Of a stretch of 64,000 bases of DNA, positions 16,447-23,939 are shown piece after piece (the stretch's first letter is position 1; each line of letters begins with the position of its first letter). Made by a program: the position numbers and the translations under genes. The DNA is from Paenibacillus tepidiphilus (GTDB lineage: Bacteria; Bacillota; Bacilli; Paenibacillales; Paenibacillaceae), in the NCBI RefSeq assembly GCF_008635795.1, contig NZ_VWRQ01000018.1, positions 62,001 to 126,000 of the forward strand. The letters run 5' to 3'. Under the pieces are notes generated by a model. That model was not told the DNA's origin, searched no databases, and saw only the letters and a list, made by a program, of their open reading frames with translations.

Positions 16447-17170
16447 GCAAATGACGCGGCCACAGATTCCAGGGATGGGTCTGCGAAGGCAGCGAAATCA
16501 GTTCAATCTCTTCTTTGCTGACCGGATGCGGAAATCCGACTACAGCTGACCAGAGCGCAATCTGCTGTCCCGGCTTGTTCACGGCTGCTCCGTATTTCTG
16601 GTCTCCATAGAGGGGACAGCCGATTCCGGCAAGCTGCACGCGAATCTGATGCGAGCGGCCGGTGAGCAGATCAATTCTAAGCAGACTGAAGCCCTCGGCG
16701 CTTCCCAGTACGGTGTAGTCAAGAATGGCTTCTTTGCCGCCCGGGGTTCCCTTGCGGACGATCCTGACCGTGTTGCTCTTCTCATCCTTGAGGAGGGTGT
16801 TAATCAGCCGGCCGCTGGCTGCGGGCGGCTTACCATGCACCACGGTCAGGTAGATCTTGCGGAAGCTGTGGGTGCGCACGCTGTCCGACAGGCGCGAAGC
16901 GGCCTTGGAGGTCTTGGCGAAGATCATTGCTCCGCCGACCGGGCGGTCCAGCCGGTGAACCAGACCCATGAAGACATTGCCCGGCTTGCTGTAGCGCTGC
17001 TTGACGTCTTCCTTCAGCAGGCTCAGCAGGTCTGCATCCCCCGTAGCGTCCTCCTGCACCGGGATATTGACAGGCTTCACGATTCCAAGCAGGTGATTAT
17101 CTTCATACAAGATCTCGAACCGTGAACTATCGCTGCCAGCCATTCCTGCACCGGATGGATGCTCCGCCAT
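16427..17170 (-). CDS. RluA-family RNA pseudouridine synthase
   Basis: Isomerises uridine to pseudouridine in rRNA or tRNA. The catalytic segment is GLVHRLDRPVGGAMIFAK, with the Asp of HRLDR as nucleophile. Other family motifs are the N-terminal YEDNHLLGIVKP and SLLRIDLLTGRSHQIRVQL, followed by GDQKYGA. The 247 residues with no S4 domain put it among short single-domain RluA enzymes; the exact uridine target cannot be read. The start lies three bases after the stop of the upstream methyltransferase gene, so they are coupled. Confidence 0.88.
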   Translation of the reverse strand: MAEHPSGAGMAGSDSSRFEILYEDNHLLGIVKPVNIPVQEDATGDADLLSLLKEDVKQRYSKPGNVFMGLVHRLDRPVGGAMIFAKTSKAASRLSDSVRTHSFRKIYLTVVHGKPPAASGRLINTLLKDEKSNTVRIVRKGTPGGKEAILDYTVLGSAEGFSLLRIDLLTGRSHQIRVQLAGIGCPLYGDQKYGAAVNKPGQQIALWSAVVGFPHPVSKEEIELISLPSQTHPWNLWPRHLQEQAVR

Positions 17171-17173
17171 GGC

Positions 17174-18037
17174 TTAAGACTCCCAGCGGCCCAGAATGCC
17201 GCAAGGCAGCGTCATGCCGGAAGCCGTAATCGGCAGACCGATCTCGCCCGAGGACAGCTTGCCGCCGAAGCGCTTGCCCATTGTCATGGCCAGCATGTTG
17301 CGCAGTACCGTCGGGGAAATGCCGGTAGTGTAGGAGTTGATCAGCAGGAAGAGCGGCTTGTCGCTCATAATCTCCATACAGCTTTCCAGGAAGGGATAGA
17401 GACTGGTCTCCAGCTTCCACATTTCGCCGTTCGGGCCTCTTCCGTAGGAAGGGGGGTCCATAATGATGGCGTCGTATTTACTGCCGCGGCGCTGCTCACG
17501 CTGGACGAATTTGAACACATCGTCGGTGATGAAGCGGACCGGACGCTCGCCCAGACCGGACAGCTGCACATTCTCCTTGGCCCATTGCACCATGCCCTTG
17601 GCGGCATCCACATGCACGACCGAAGCTCCGGCGCTGGCCGAGGCCACCGTTGCTCCGCCGGTATAAGCGAACAGATTGAGCACGGAGATCGGACGGTTCG
17701 CCGCAGCGATCTTGTCCATCATCCAGCTCCAGTTCGCCGCCTGCTCGGGGAACAGCCCTGTGTGCTTGAAATTAGTCGGGCGCAGATGGAATTTCAGCTT
17801 GCCGTAATTAATCTTCCAGTCGGCGGGAATCGGCTTCTTCATTTCCCATTGGCCGCCTCCGGAAGAGCTGCGGTGATAATGTCCATGAACATCGCGCCAT
17901 TTGCCGGAATCACTCGCGAGCGGCCAAATAATCTGCGGGTCCGGCCGGCGGAGAATGACATCCCCCCAACGCTCCAGCTTCTCGCCGCCGCCGGTGTCAA
18001 TAACCTCATAGTCTTGCCAATCGCCTGCTATATACAT
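17174..18037 (-). CDS. Class I SAM-dependent rRNA-type methyltransferase
   Basis: A methyltransferase of the RlmI-related group without a PUA domain. The SAM site is VLNLFAYTGGATVASA and the catalytic loop is IMDPPSYGRG, typical of base methyltransferases on rRNA. A conserved front part is QIIWPL and HTGLFPEQA. The preferred start is the ATG at 18037, with AAGGA about ten bases upstream; the frame stays open to a TTG at 18055, which has no ribosome site. It is the first gene of a two-gene unit with the pseudouridine synthase, so both probably modify RNA. Confidence 0.82.
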   Translation of the reverse strand: MYIAGDWQDYEVIDTGGGEKLERWGDVILRRPDPQIIWPLASDSGKWRDVHGHYHRSSSGGGQWEMKKPIPADWKINYGKLKFHLRPTNFKHTGLFPEQAANWSWMMDKIAAANRPISVLNLFAYTGGATVASASAGASVVHVDAAKGMVQWAKENVQLSGLGERPVRFITDDVFKFVQREQRRGSKYDAIIMDPPSYGRGPNGEMWKLETSLYPFLESCMEIMSDKPLFLLINSYTTGISPTVLRNMLAMTMGKRFGGKLSSGEIGLPITASGMTLPCGILGRWES

Positions 18038-18137
18038 GAGTAATCCATCCTTCAAAAAAATTCATTTAGCCTTAATTGTACAACATTACCCCCTGCCGCT
18101 ACAAACCGTTTTCTGCCATTCCTGCGACTATTCTCAT

Positions 18138-18165
18138 TTTGTCCAGAGTGAAGCCCGTGTATAAT
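18138..18165 (+). promoter_or_regulatory. Candidate sigma-A promoter for the anchored unknown protein
   Basis: TTTGTC (18138-18143), a 16-base spacer, and a perfect TATAAT (18160-18165), 39 bases before the ATG at 18204. Confidence 0.5.
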
Positions 18166-18203
18166 ATTTCCATTCATTATTAAAAAAGAGGTGGAGAGCC
18201 ATA

Positions 18204-18725
18204 ATGATCCCAAGCAGATGGAGAGCATGGATTACAGGAGGCGTGATAGTAGCGCTTCTTGCGGTAATTGGTTATGATCAAATCAGAATGCACCGGACTC
18301 CCGTGGAGTACCGGCTGGATATTGCCACTGAGGATTTCCGGATCAATAACATCAACCTGGTTGCTTCAGCTAATCATGTATATCTGGCAGGAGGCTGGTT
18401 TCTTGAATTGACCGGCGGCAACCCTGCGGTTGATCATATAGTGATTGACGGCAGGGCCGGCGGGACAAGATTGCTGGATATGGCAACGGGCGAGCCCTTC
18501 CTGCGCAGTGATGTGATGCCGATCACCAATGGATCGGTATTCGATGGACTCAGTCTGAGCGACCGCTCTGTACTTCAACTGAGAATCACATACACGGTGG
18601 ACGGAAGGAGCAAGACCTACGAGGATAAGCTCTTGCTTGGAGACAGCCGCAAGCCGTTCGCCGAGACGGGCAGACCGGAGTATAAGCTGTACGAAATTCG
18701 GCCGCGGGAGACGGTAATGAGATAA
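18204..18725 (+). CDS. Membrane-anchored protein of unknown function
   Basis: A 173-residue protein I do not recognise. Residues about 10-25 (WITGGVIVALLAVIGY) form one N-terminal membrane helix or uncleaved signal. The remainder is predicted extracellular, with alternating beta-type segments and no cysteines or catalytic motifs I can name. GAGGTGGAG precedes the ATG and a good promoter lies upstream, so it is a real gene. The AraC regulator gene begins 47 bases later and could be cotranscribed. Confidence 0.7.
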   Translation: MIPSRWRAWITGGVIVALLAVIGYDQIRMHRTPVEYRLDIATEDFRINNINLVASANHVYLAGGWFLELTGGNPAVDHIVIDGRAGGTRLLDMATGEPFLRSDVMPITNGSVFDGLSLSDRSVLQLRITYTVDGRSKTYEDKLLLGDSRKPFAETGRPEYKLYEIRPRETVMR

Positions 18726-18772
18726 AAGACCACAATGTGGGCAATTCCAGGGTCTAAGGAGGAGCGGAGCAC

Positions 18773-19675
18773 ATGTTTGACCTCTCAGAGCTATTTATTC
18801 CGCTCACGGCGAATCCGGCGGCAGCCAGCGAATTCGCGCCGTGCCGCGCGCTGCGGCCCTATATCCGCTGCTTCTGGGGCACGGCCGATGTGCAAGGCAG
18901 CGGACCCGAACCTGCACCGGAGCTTTCCCCATCCGGGGGAAGCGGTGCAGAGCTGATCATACCGGATAGCTGCATGGATATTATCTGGCAATTGGACGCA
19001 GTCTCCGGCCGTTCCGGGGCCGTCTTTAGCGGGATCAACGACGCTCCCTTCGAGACGGAGGCGGGCAGCGCCACAGGTATGCATTTCGGCATACGGTTTC
19101 ATTTCTGGGCGGTGCATCTGTTTGCGGACGAGCACCTGAGAGAGGTGCTGAATGTGCACACAGAGGTAGAGCAATATTTCCGCTCATTCCACCGTGAGCT
19201 GGGGGACAAGCTGCTGGCCGCGTGCTCCCTTGCCGAGCGGATCGCTGCTGCGGAAGCTTACCTGCTGCAGCGGCTGGAGCGGAGGAGCCGCAGCCATGAC
19301 GGGATGATGAATGCCGTGTACTCCATCGTCGCACGCAAAGGGGTGGTGTCCGCCAAGGAGCTGGCGGATGAATCAGGCATCAGCGGACGGCAGCTGGAAC
19401 GGCTGTTCCGCGAGCTGATCGGAGTGGCACCCAAGCGGGCGGCTGATCTGGTCCGCTTTCAGAATGTATGGCGGGAGCTGTACCGGTCCTCCAGACAGAC
19501 ACGGGATATCCAGGACATTGTGTACACCTACAATTTCAGCCATCAATCACATCTGATCAATAATTTCAAGAAATATGCCGGAAGAACACCCGGCGAGGCG
19601 CTTGCCTTTGCGCATGGGGGCAGAGAAAGGTCGCTTTTTTGCAATACGGGCAGCAGGGATGCGGGTACACTATAG
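18773..19675 (+). CDS. AraC family transcriptional regulator
   Basis: A 300-residue regulator. The N-terminal half resembles the DUF6597 type sensor (CRALRPYIRCFWG; IPDSCMDIIWQLD; GMHFGIRFHFWAVHLF). The C-terminal half has the two AraC helix-turn-helix units: KELADESGISGRQLERLFRE and then IQDIVYTYNFSHQSHLINNF, with the consensus AxxxGFxxxSxFxxxFKKxxGxTP ending KKYAGRTPGEA. AAGGAGG precedes the ATG. The VOC-family gene directly after it is the likely regulated partner, a common arrangement. Confidence 0.87.
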   Translation: MFDLSELFIPLTANPAAASEFAPCRALRPYIRCFWGTADVQGSGPEPAPELSPSGGSGAELIIPDSCMDIIWQLDAVSGRSGAVFSGINDAPFETEAGSATGMHFGIRFHFWAVHLFADEHLREVLNVHTEVEQYFRSFHRELGDKLLAACSLAERIAAAEAYLLQRLERRSRSHDGMMNAVYSIVARKGVVSAKELADESGISGRQLERLFRELIGVAPKRAADLVRFQNVWRELYRSSRQTRDIQDIVYTYNFSHQSHLINNFKKYAGRTPGEALAFAHGGRERSLFCNTGSRDAGTL

Positions 19676-19727
19676 AGGCAGGCATCAAGCGTGGGTGCCA
19701 ATCTATTCAGAATCGAGGGATCAGCTG

Positions 19728-20105
19728 ATGATATCGTCCTTTGACGGAATCAATCTGTACAGCAAAGACACAGCAGCACTGGCCGCGTTCTATGCGGAGG
19801 TGCTCGGTATACCGGTGCCGTTTGAGGGCTTCGGCGGCTTTGACGGAGCCAAGATCGGCTTTCACCGCCACCAGCCCGGCCTGATTATCTGGGATGAGAC
19901 CAAGTGGGGGAAGCATACAACCGGCGTCGTTAATATGGTGTTCTCCTGCTCTAACCTCGATGAGACCTATGAACAGCTCAAAGCCAAAGGGCTGGATTGC
20001 CATCCTCCGGAGACGATGGAATACGGCGGGCGGGAGATGAATTTCCGTGATCCCGACGGGAATGGCATTACCTTGCTGGAAGGCGGATATCTGGCTCCGG
20101 AATAA
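19728..20105 (+). CDS. VOC family (glyoxalase/bleomycin-resistance fold) protein
   Basis: A 125-residue single VOC module pair. The pattern is FDGINLYSKDTAALAAFYAEVLGIP at the start and FRDPDGNGITLLEG at the end, the latter with the Asp-Pro-Asp-Gly-Asn and Glu of the metal site. It may be a lyase, dioxygenase or drug-binding protein; function is not resolvable. The frame is open back to 19575 inside the regulator gene, but the ATG at 19728 has GAGGGA at 8 bases and gives the normal family length. It lies 52 bases after the AraC gene. Confidence 0.82.
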   Translation: MISSFDGINLYSKDTAALAAFYAEVLGIPVPFEGFGGFDGAKIGFHRHQPGLIIWDETKWGKHTTGVVNMVFSCSNLDETYEQLKAKGLDCHPPETMEYGGREMNFRDPDGNGITLLEGGYLAPE

Positions 20106-20123
20106 ACGGTTGACCGGTGAAAA

Positions 20124-20175
20124 GTACGAACTTTAGTCCCGATTCTGCGGACGAGGGTTCGTATTTTTCTTTTTC
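20124..20175 (+). terminator. Rho-independent terminator after the VOC gene
   Basis: TACGAAC (20125-20131) pairs with GTTCGTA (20157-20163), extended by A-T and G-T pairs, and is followed by TTTTTCTTTTTCTT. Confidence 0.7.
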
Positions 20176-20178
20176 TTA

Positions 20179-20208
20179 TTGACATTGATAATCATTATCA
20201 AATAGAAT
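20179..20208 (+). promoter_or_regulatory. Fur box inside the flavodoxin promoter
   Basis: TTGACA (20179-20184), an 18-base spacer and TAGAAT (20203-20208) form a good sigma-A promoter. The spacer holds TGATAATCATTATCA (20186-20200), a perfect 7-1-7 match to the Bacillus Fur operator. Iron-loaded Fur would cover the promoter, so the flavodoxin gene and the next gene should be switched on when iron is scarce. Confidence 0.88.
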
Positions 20209-20299
20209 GTGGTTAGCAATCCCGGTAGACGATTTGGATGAATGATCCAGCGAATTTAACAATGCAGCGAACTTGATGAATCATAGGGAGGAACTATAG

Positions 20300-20752
20300 A
20301 TGCCGAAGGTATTGGTGGCATTCGCCAGCTTGACGGGCAACACCGAAGAAATGGCGGAGCTCATTGTAGAAGGAATACGCGCAGCGGGCGGGGAAGCGGT
20401 AATGAAATCGGTCACCGACTGCAACGCGGTTGAGATAGCGGAATATGAAGGGGTACTGCTCGGAGCTTATACTTGGGGCGACGGTGAGCTGCCGGATGAA
20501 TTTCTTGATTTCTATGAAGAGATGGATGAGCTGGACCTGAAGGGGCTGAAGTCGGCTGTGTTCGGCAGCGGGGATACCGGGTATGAGATTTATTGCGGCG
20601 CGGTAGATCAGCTGGCGGCGAAGCTGCAGGAACGGGGTGCGGTCATCGTGCAGGACAGCCTGAAGGTCGAATATGGACCGAATGCAGCGGAAAAAGAGCT
20701 CTGCCGCGGCTTCGGCCGCCAGTTCATCGAGACCTTCGCGGCGGTGTCCTGA
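20300..20752 (+). CDS. Flavodoxin
   Basis: A 150-residue FMN electron carrier replacing ferredoxin when iron is low. The FMN phosphate loop is SLTGNTEEMAELI, and the isoalloxazine-binding loops are GAYTWGDGELP (with the aromatic W) and GSGDTGYEIYCGA. The length is that of short-chain flavodoxins such as Bacillus YkuN/YkuP. The Fur box in its promoter supports iron control. The following gene starts two bases after the stop. AGGGAGGA precedes the ATG. Confidence 0.93.
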   Translation: MPKVLVAFASLTGNTEEMAELIVEGIRAAGGEAVMKSVTDCNAVEIAEYEGVLLGAYTWGDGELPDEFLDFYEEMDELDLKGLKSAVFGSGDTGYEIYCGAVDQLAAKLQERGAVIVQDSLKVEYGPNAAEKELCRGFGRQFIETFAAVS

Positions 20753-20754
20753 TC

Positions 20755-21534
20755 ATGGGCCGCGCGGCGGGTGGATTGATGCCCCACAGGCCGGAGCAGC
20801 AGGTCTTCCGCTACAGCCGGATCAATGATTTCCGTGCCGAGCATATGATGCTGAGCGGAGCCGGAAATCCTGCCTCCGGAGGTACGGGGACCGGGCTGCC
20901 TGTGTGGAGGCAGCAGGTACAGTATGCGGTAGGCCATACGCTCAACGATTTCTACAGCCTGCAGCCGGAGGTACGCCGGGAGACGCCGATTCAGTTCCTG
21001 CTGGAGCGGCGCTGGCCGCCGAAGGGGAATGCTTTTCCGTCGCTGATGCATTACTGGGATGTGAAGACCGCCATTGCCGACGAGCTGATGCGGATCGTCT
21101 CCGGCAATCATCTGCCGGATATCCCCGTCAAGCTGTATGAGCAGTGGCATGTTCAGGTGCCGGAGCTGGAAATTGAGCTGGCAATGATCTTTCAGCTGGT
21201 CTGGAATTCACAGATGAGCGGGCGCTGCCTCAAGATTCAGAAGTTCATGGTCAGCGGACAGGAAGATTTAATTACGGGCTTCCTGCATATGAGCAATGTA
21301 TTCTGCCACAAGGCATACGGCAAGCCGGCGGAGACGGTGGAGGTGTTCTCGTTGCTGGACGGCGCCAGGCATTGCTATGATGGCTCCGGTATTTCACTTA
21401 CAGAATCGCTGGATTATGTCCGCCTGCTGGCGGTAACGCTCAAGCTGGAGGAAGAAGCGGAGCAGGCCGCAAGGCTCGGCGGCCGTGCGGCTGAGCGGCC
21501 GGCCGCCTGCTTCGGCGGCTATGGATTAATGTAA
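20755..21534 (+). CDS. Protein of unknown function coupled to flavodoxin
   Basis: A 259-residue soluble protein that I do not recognise. The ATG at 20755 is two bases after the flavodoxin stop; an ATG at 20779 is another possible start, and neither has a strong ribosome site, so translation is probably coupled. There is no signal peptide or membrane helix. It is rich in aromatic and acidic residues, with the visible blocks VFRYSRINDFRAEHM, PIQFLLERRWPPKGNAFPS and LEIELAMIFQLVWNSQMSG, but no nucleotide or metal motif I can name. Its position under the Fur promoter suggests a role under iron limitation, possibly with the flavodoxin. Confidence 0.7.
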   Translation: MGRAAGGLMPHRPEQQVFRYSRINDFRAEHMMLSGAGNPASGGTGTGLPVWRQQVQYAVGHTLNDFYSLQPEVRRETPIQFLLERRWPPKGNAFPSLMHYWDVKTAIADELMRIVSGNHLPDIPVKLYEQWHVQVPELEIELAMIFQLVWNSQMSGRCLKIQKFMVSGQEDLITGFLHMSNVFCHKAYGKPAETVEVFSLLDGARHCYDGSGISLTESLDYVRLLAVTLKLEEEAEQAARLGGRAAERPAACFGGYGLM

Positions 21535-21563
21535 CCGCTAAAGTGGTGTCAGCGCTCATAGCC

Positions 21564-21609
21564 AAAGCTAAACAGCCTGCTCCTTAAATGGAGCAGGCTG
21601 TTTAGCTTT
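21564..21609. terminator. Bidirectional terminator, 20-bp perfect stem
   Basis: A 20-bp perfect inverted repeat (21564-21583 with 21590-21609) with a six-base loop TTAAAT. The outer end is AAAGC/GCTTT, so T-rich tails form in both directions. It separates the convergent genes ending at 21534 and 21620. Confidence 0.92.
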
Positions 21610-21619
21610 AAGCTTATAG

Positions 21620-22471
21620 TTATCCGTTGTAGCTGTAATAATTCTGCCGGTTCTGAATGACGAACCCGCAGCTTTCGTATAACTTCAGGGCGTTCGGATT
21701 ATGGAGCGCCACTTCCAGGCTAATCCCGTTGCCGTGCTGCCGCTCCCGCTCGATCGTCTGGAGCAGCGAGCTGCGGCCGATACCTTGGCCGCGCAGCCGC
21801 TTGTCGACGACGAACCCGTAAATCCAGGTTTCGCCGTCTTCGGTGTACAGCCGCATTTTGCCGGCGGGCTGTCCGCTCCATTCAATCAGAACATGCTCTT
21901 CCGGTGTGCCGGATTGCTGATTGTACATCTCGGCGGCGTCCGTTTCGTTCATCTCGAAGCCATCCATGTCCAGGGCGATGAGCAGCGCGGTCTCATCGGT
22001 ACGCGCCGGCCGCAAGATGACATCTCCCGCAGCGGCCGGGACTGCACCGTTCGCTTGCTCCGCAGCAGCTGCGCGGTCCCATTTCATCTGGTATTCGGCA
22101 TGATGGAAGGAGACAGGCAGCTTCTTCAGGAAGCCGGCGGCCGAGGCCGACGTCTCGGGAGCGTTGAGCAGAACCGAACGGGACGGTCTCTTGGCGAGCA
22201 TGTCTTGGGCCTGCTGCCACAGGCCGGTGAAGATTCCCCGGCGGCGGTAGCCCGGGCGGACCATCCCGCAGATTTCCAGCTCACTCCCGATGCCGTACAG
22301 CCCGATGAACCCGACCAGCTGATCCTCCTCATAAGTTACCAGCCACTGCACCCCGCTGTCCTCGGACGGTTGGCGCAGCATATCCCAGTTCAGCTTCAGG
22401 CTGATGTTCTCATATTGCTCGCAGCGCTGCTGCAATTCCTCTATTTGCTTCAATGTTTCTTCATTATTCAA
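21620..22471 (-). CDS. Double-domain GNAT N-acetyltransferase
   Basis: A 283-residue protein with two GNAT modules. The first (about 30-125) has ELEICGMVRPGYRRRGIFTGL; the second (about 150-283) has VVDKRLRGQGIGRSSLLQTI and HNPNALKLYESCGFV. The second has the better conserved acetyl-CoA loop (RGQGIG), so the first may be regulatory or structural. The start is TTG 22471 with GGAGG about 10 bases upstream. It follows the small GNAT gene by 35 bases on the same strand and is likely in one operon. The acceptor is unknown. Confidence 0.85.
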   Translation of the reverse strand: MNNEETLKQIEELQQRCEQYENISLKLNWDMLRQPSEDSGVQWLVTYEEDQLVGFIGLYGIGSELEICGMVRPGYRRRGIFTGLWQQAQDMLAKRPSRSVLLNAPETSASAAGFLKKLPVSFHHAEYQMKWDRAAAAEQANGAVPAAAGDVILRPARTDETALLIALDMDGFEMNETDAAEMYNQQSGTPEEHVLIEWSGQPAGKMRLYTEDGETWIYGFVVDKRLRGQGIGRSSLLQTIERERQHGNGISLEVALHNPNALKLYESCGFVIQNRQNYYSYNG

Positions 22472-22506
22472 ACCTTGTTCCTCCCAGCGATTACACGCCG
22501 GTCTGC

Positions 22507-22797
22507 TTAGTTCCCGGAAGCGTTAGGGCTTAGGACATCCGCATATTCGGCGTGTTTCTTGAATTGATGTGCCGCATAAGGGCACTCTGGTACAATCTTG
22601 ACCTTCTCCGCACGGGCTTTGTCCACCACGGCCCGTACCAATTGTTCGCCCGCACCTTGGCCGCGCAGATCCTCGGACACAAAGGTATGATCTACCACGA
22701 GATCCCCGCTGCCCTCGTCCGATCTGTATGTAATCTCGGCCAGGTCCTTACCGTCGCCAGCAATATAGAAACGATTATCTCCATTTTGAATTTGCAT
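22507..22797 (-). CDS. Small GNAT-like N-acetyltransferase (YjdJ/COG2388 type)
   Basis: A 96-residue minimal GNAT fold: VVDHTFVSEDLRGQGAGEQL contains the acetyl-CoA binding RGQGAG loop, followed by VPECPYAAHQFKKHAEY, a hallmark of the COG2388 group. These small proteins lack the usual N- and C-terminal parts of GNAT enzymes, and their substrates are largely unknown. It is first in a two-gene minus-strand unit. Confidence 0.85.
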   Translation of the reverse strand: MQIQNGDNRFYIAGDGKDLAEITYRSDEGSGDLVVDHTFVSEDLRGQGAGEQLVRAVVDKARAEKVKIVPECPYAAHQFKKHAEYADVLSPNASGN

Positions 22798-23009
22798 CTT
22801 ATAGGCTCACTCCTGTTCAATGTAGTGTTTATATTGTACTACCCGAAATTGGAAAAAGCGAGGTAGAGACTTTTTTAGAACTAAATAACCTCCAGGATTA
22901 GTTTTAACAACGCCCGAATCAGCGGTCTGCTTGCGTTTGTCTTATAAAATGCCCTAAGATGAAGACACTAACGCTGCAATGAATAGAAGTGGCATCAGGA
23001 GGAATGTCT

Positions 23010-23927
23010 GTGGATTATGTGACACAAGTTGAATTTTGGCCGGTTTACGAATTAGTGAACAGCATACATACGTATATCTGCAAGAAATCTGGCAAGAAAA
23101 TCGAGCTCGGCACCGAGTGGTCCGCTGAGGTGTACGCCACGCTGAGTCCGGAGCTGCGTGCCGCGCTGGAGAGGGCAGAGCTGGACAACGACTGGAAGCT
23201 GCTGAATCTGCTTCTCTATCTGTGTCCGGACAAGTCTACGGTGGAGGGGGCGCTTCTGTGGCTTGAGCAATTATCGGTCGGGGAGATGTATGAGACCCTT
23301 TCCGGGTACGTCAGTATCTTTCCGGCTCAAATGAATGAATTCCGCAGCCGGATGCTCTTTTTGCTTACGGAGTGGAACCGGCAATATTTCAGCGCGGGCA
23401 ATGCGGCCGTCCTCAGCAAGCTCCACGAGCATGCCGAGGAGCGGAAGGCGAGGCTGTCGGCATGCCCAGCCCGGGAGTTTGTGGATGAGACTACGAACGG
23501 GTTCGTCTTCCTGCCGGTAGAGGGCTTGCGTAAGCTGGTGCTGATTCCGCAGTTTCATTTCCAGCCGGTCAACATTATTTATAACTTTGGTTCACTGACC
23601 CTCTGCCATTATGCGGCGCGGATTAATGCCGGTGAAGAGGAAATCTCTCCGTCCATGTACAAAGCCTTGCGCAGCCTGAGCGAGAAGAGCCGCTTGAAGA
23701 TTCTGAAGTCGCTGGGACAGGAACGCAGAACCTTCTCGGAAATCGCCAGAAGTGCCGGTATCTCCAAAGGCATCGTGCATGACCATGTGTTCAGCCTGCG
23801 CTGTGCCGGTCTGCTGCATGCGTATATTGAAGGCGAGGCGGTCACCTCCTACAGTCTCAGGCTGGAAGGCGTCCGTCAAATGAACACGCAGCTGCTGCAA
23901 TATTTGAGCCCTGCAGATGGAACCTGA
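23010..23927 (+). CDS. Winged-helix (ArsR-like) transcriptional regulator
   Basis: A 305-residue protein with a DNA-binding domain at its C-terminus (about 220-300): KALRSLSEKSRLKILKSL, then FSEIARSAGISKGIVHDHVFSLRCAGLL, an ArsR-type helix-turn-helix and recognition helix, and a wing. The first 200 residues are a mostly helical sensor-like region with no motif I know. The preferred start is GTG 23010, with AGGAGG 7 bases upstream; earlier in-frame GTG and ATG codons overlap the ribosome site. It ends only 12 bases before the convergent end of the D-Asn NRPS gene, so it could be a cluster-border regulator or an unrelated flanking gene. Confidence 0.78.
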   Translation: MDYVTQVEFWPVYELVNSIHTYICKKSGKKIELGTEWSAEVYATLSPELRAALERAELDNDWKLLNLLLYLCPDKSTVEGALLWLEQLSVGEMYETLSGYVSIFPAQMNEFRSRMLFLLTEWNRQYFSAGNAAVLSKLHEHAEERKARLSACPAREFVDETTNGFVFLPVEGLRKLVLIPQFHFQPVNIIYNFGSLTLCHYAARINAGEEEISPSMYKALRSLSEKSRLKILKSLGQERRTFSEIARSAGISKGIVHDHVFSLRCAGLLHAYIEGEAVTSYSLRLEGVRQMNTQLLQYLSPADGT

Positions 23928-23939
23928 GTACATTCATCA

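Noticed and set aside
19575..19727. Longer VOC protein starting inside the AraC gene
   Set aside because: The added residues are the out-of-frame end of the AraC gene; ATG 19728 has a good ribosome site and gives family length.
20593..20754. Longer start for the gene after flavodoxin
   Set aside because: That stretch overlaps the conserved C-terminus of flavodoxin in another frame and is highly basic, as expected from a shadow frame.
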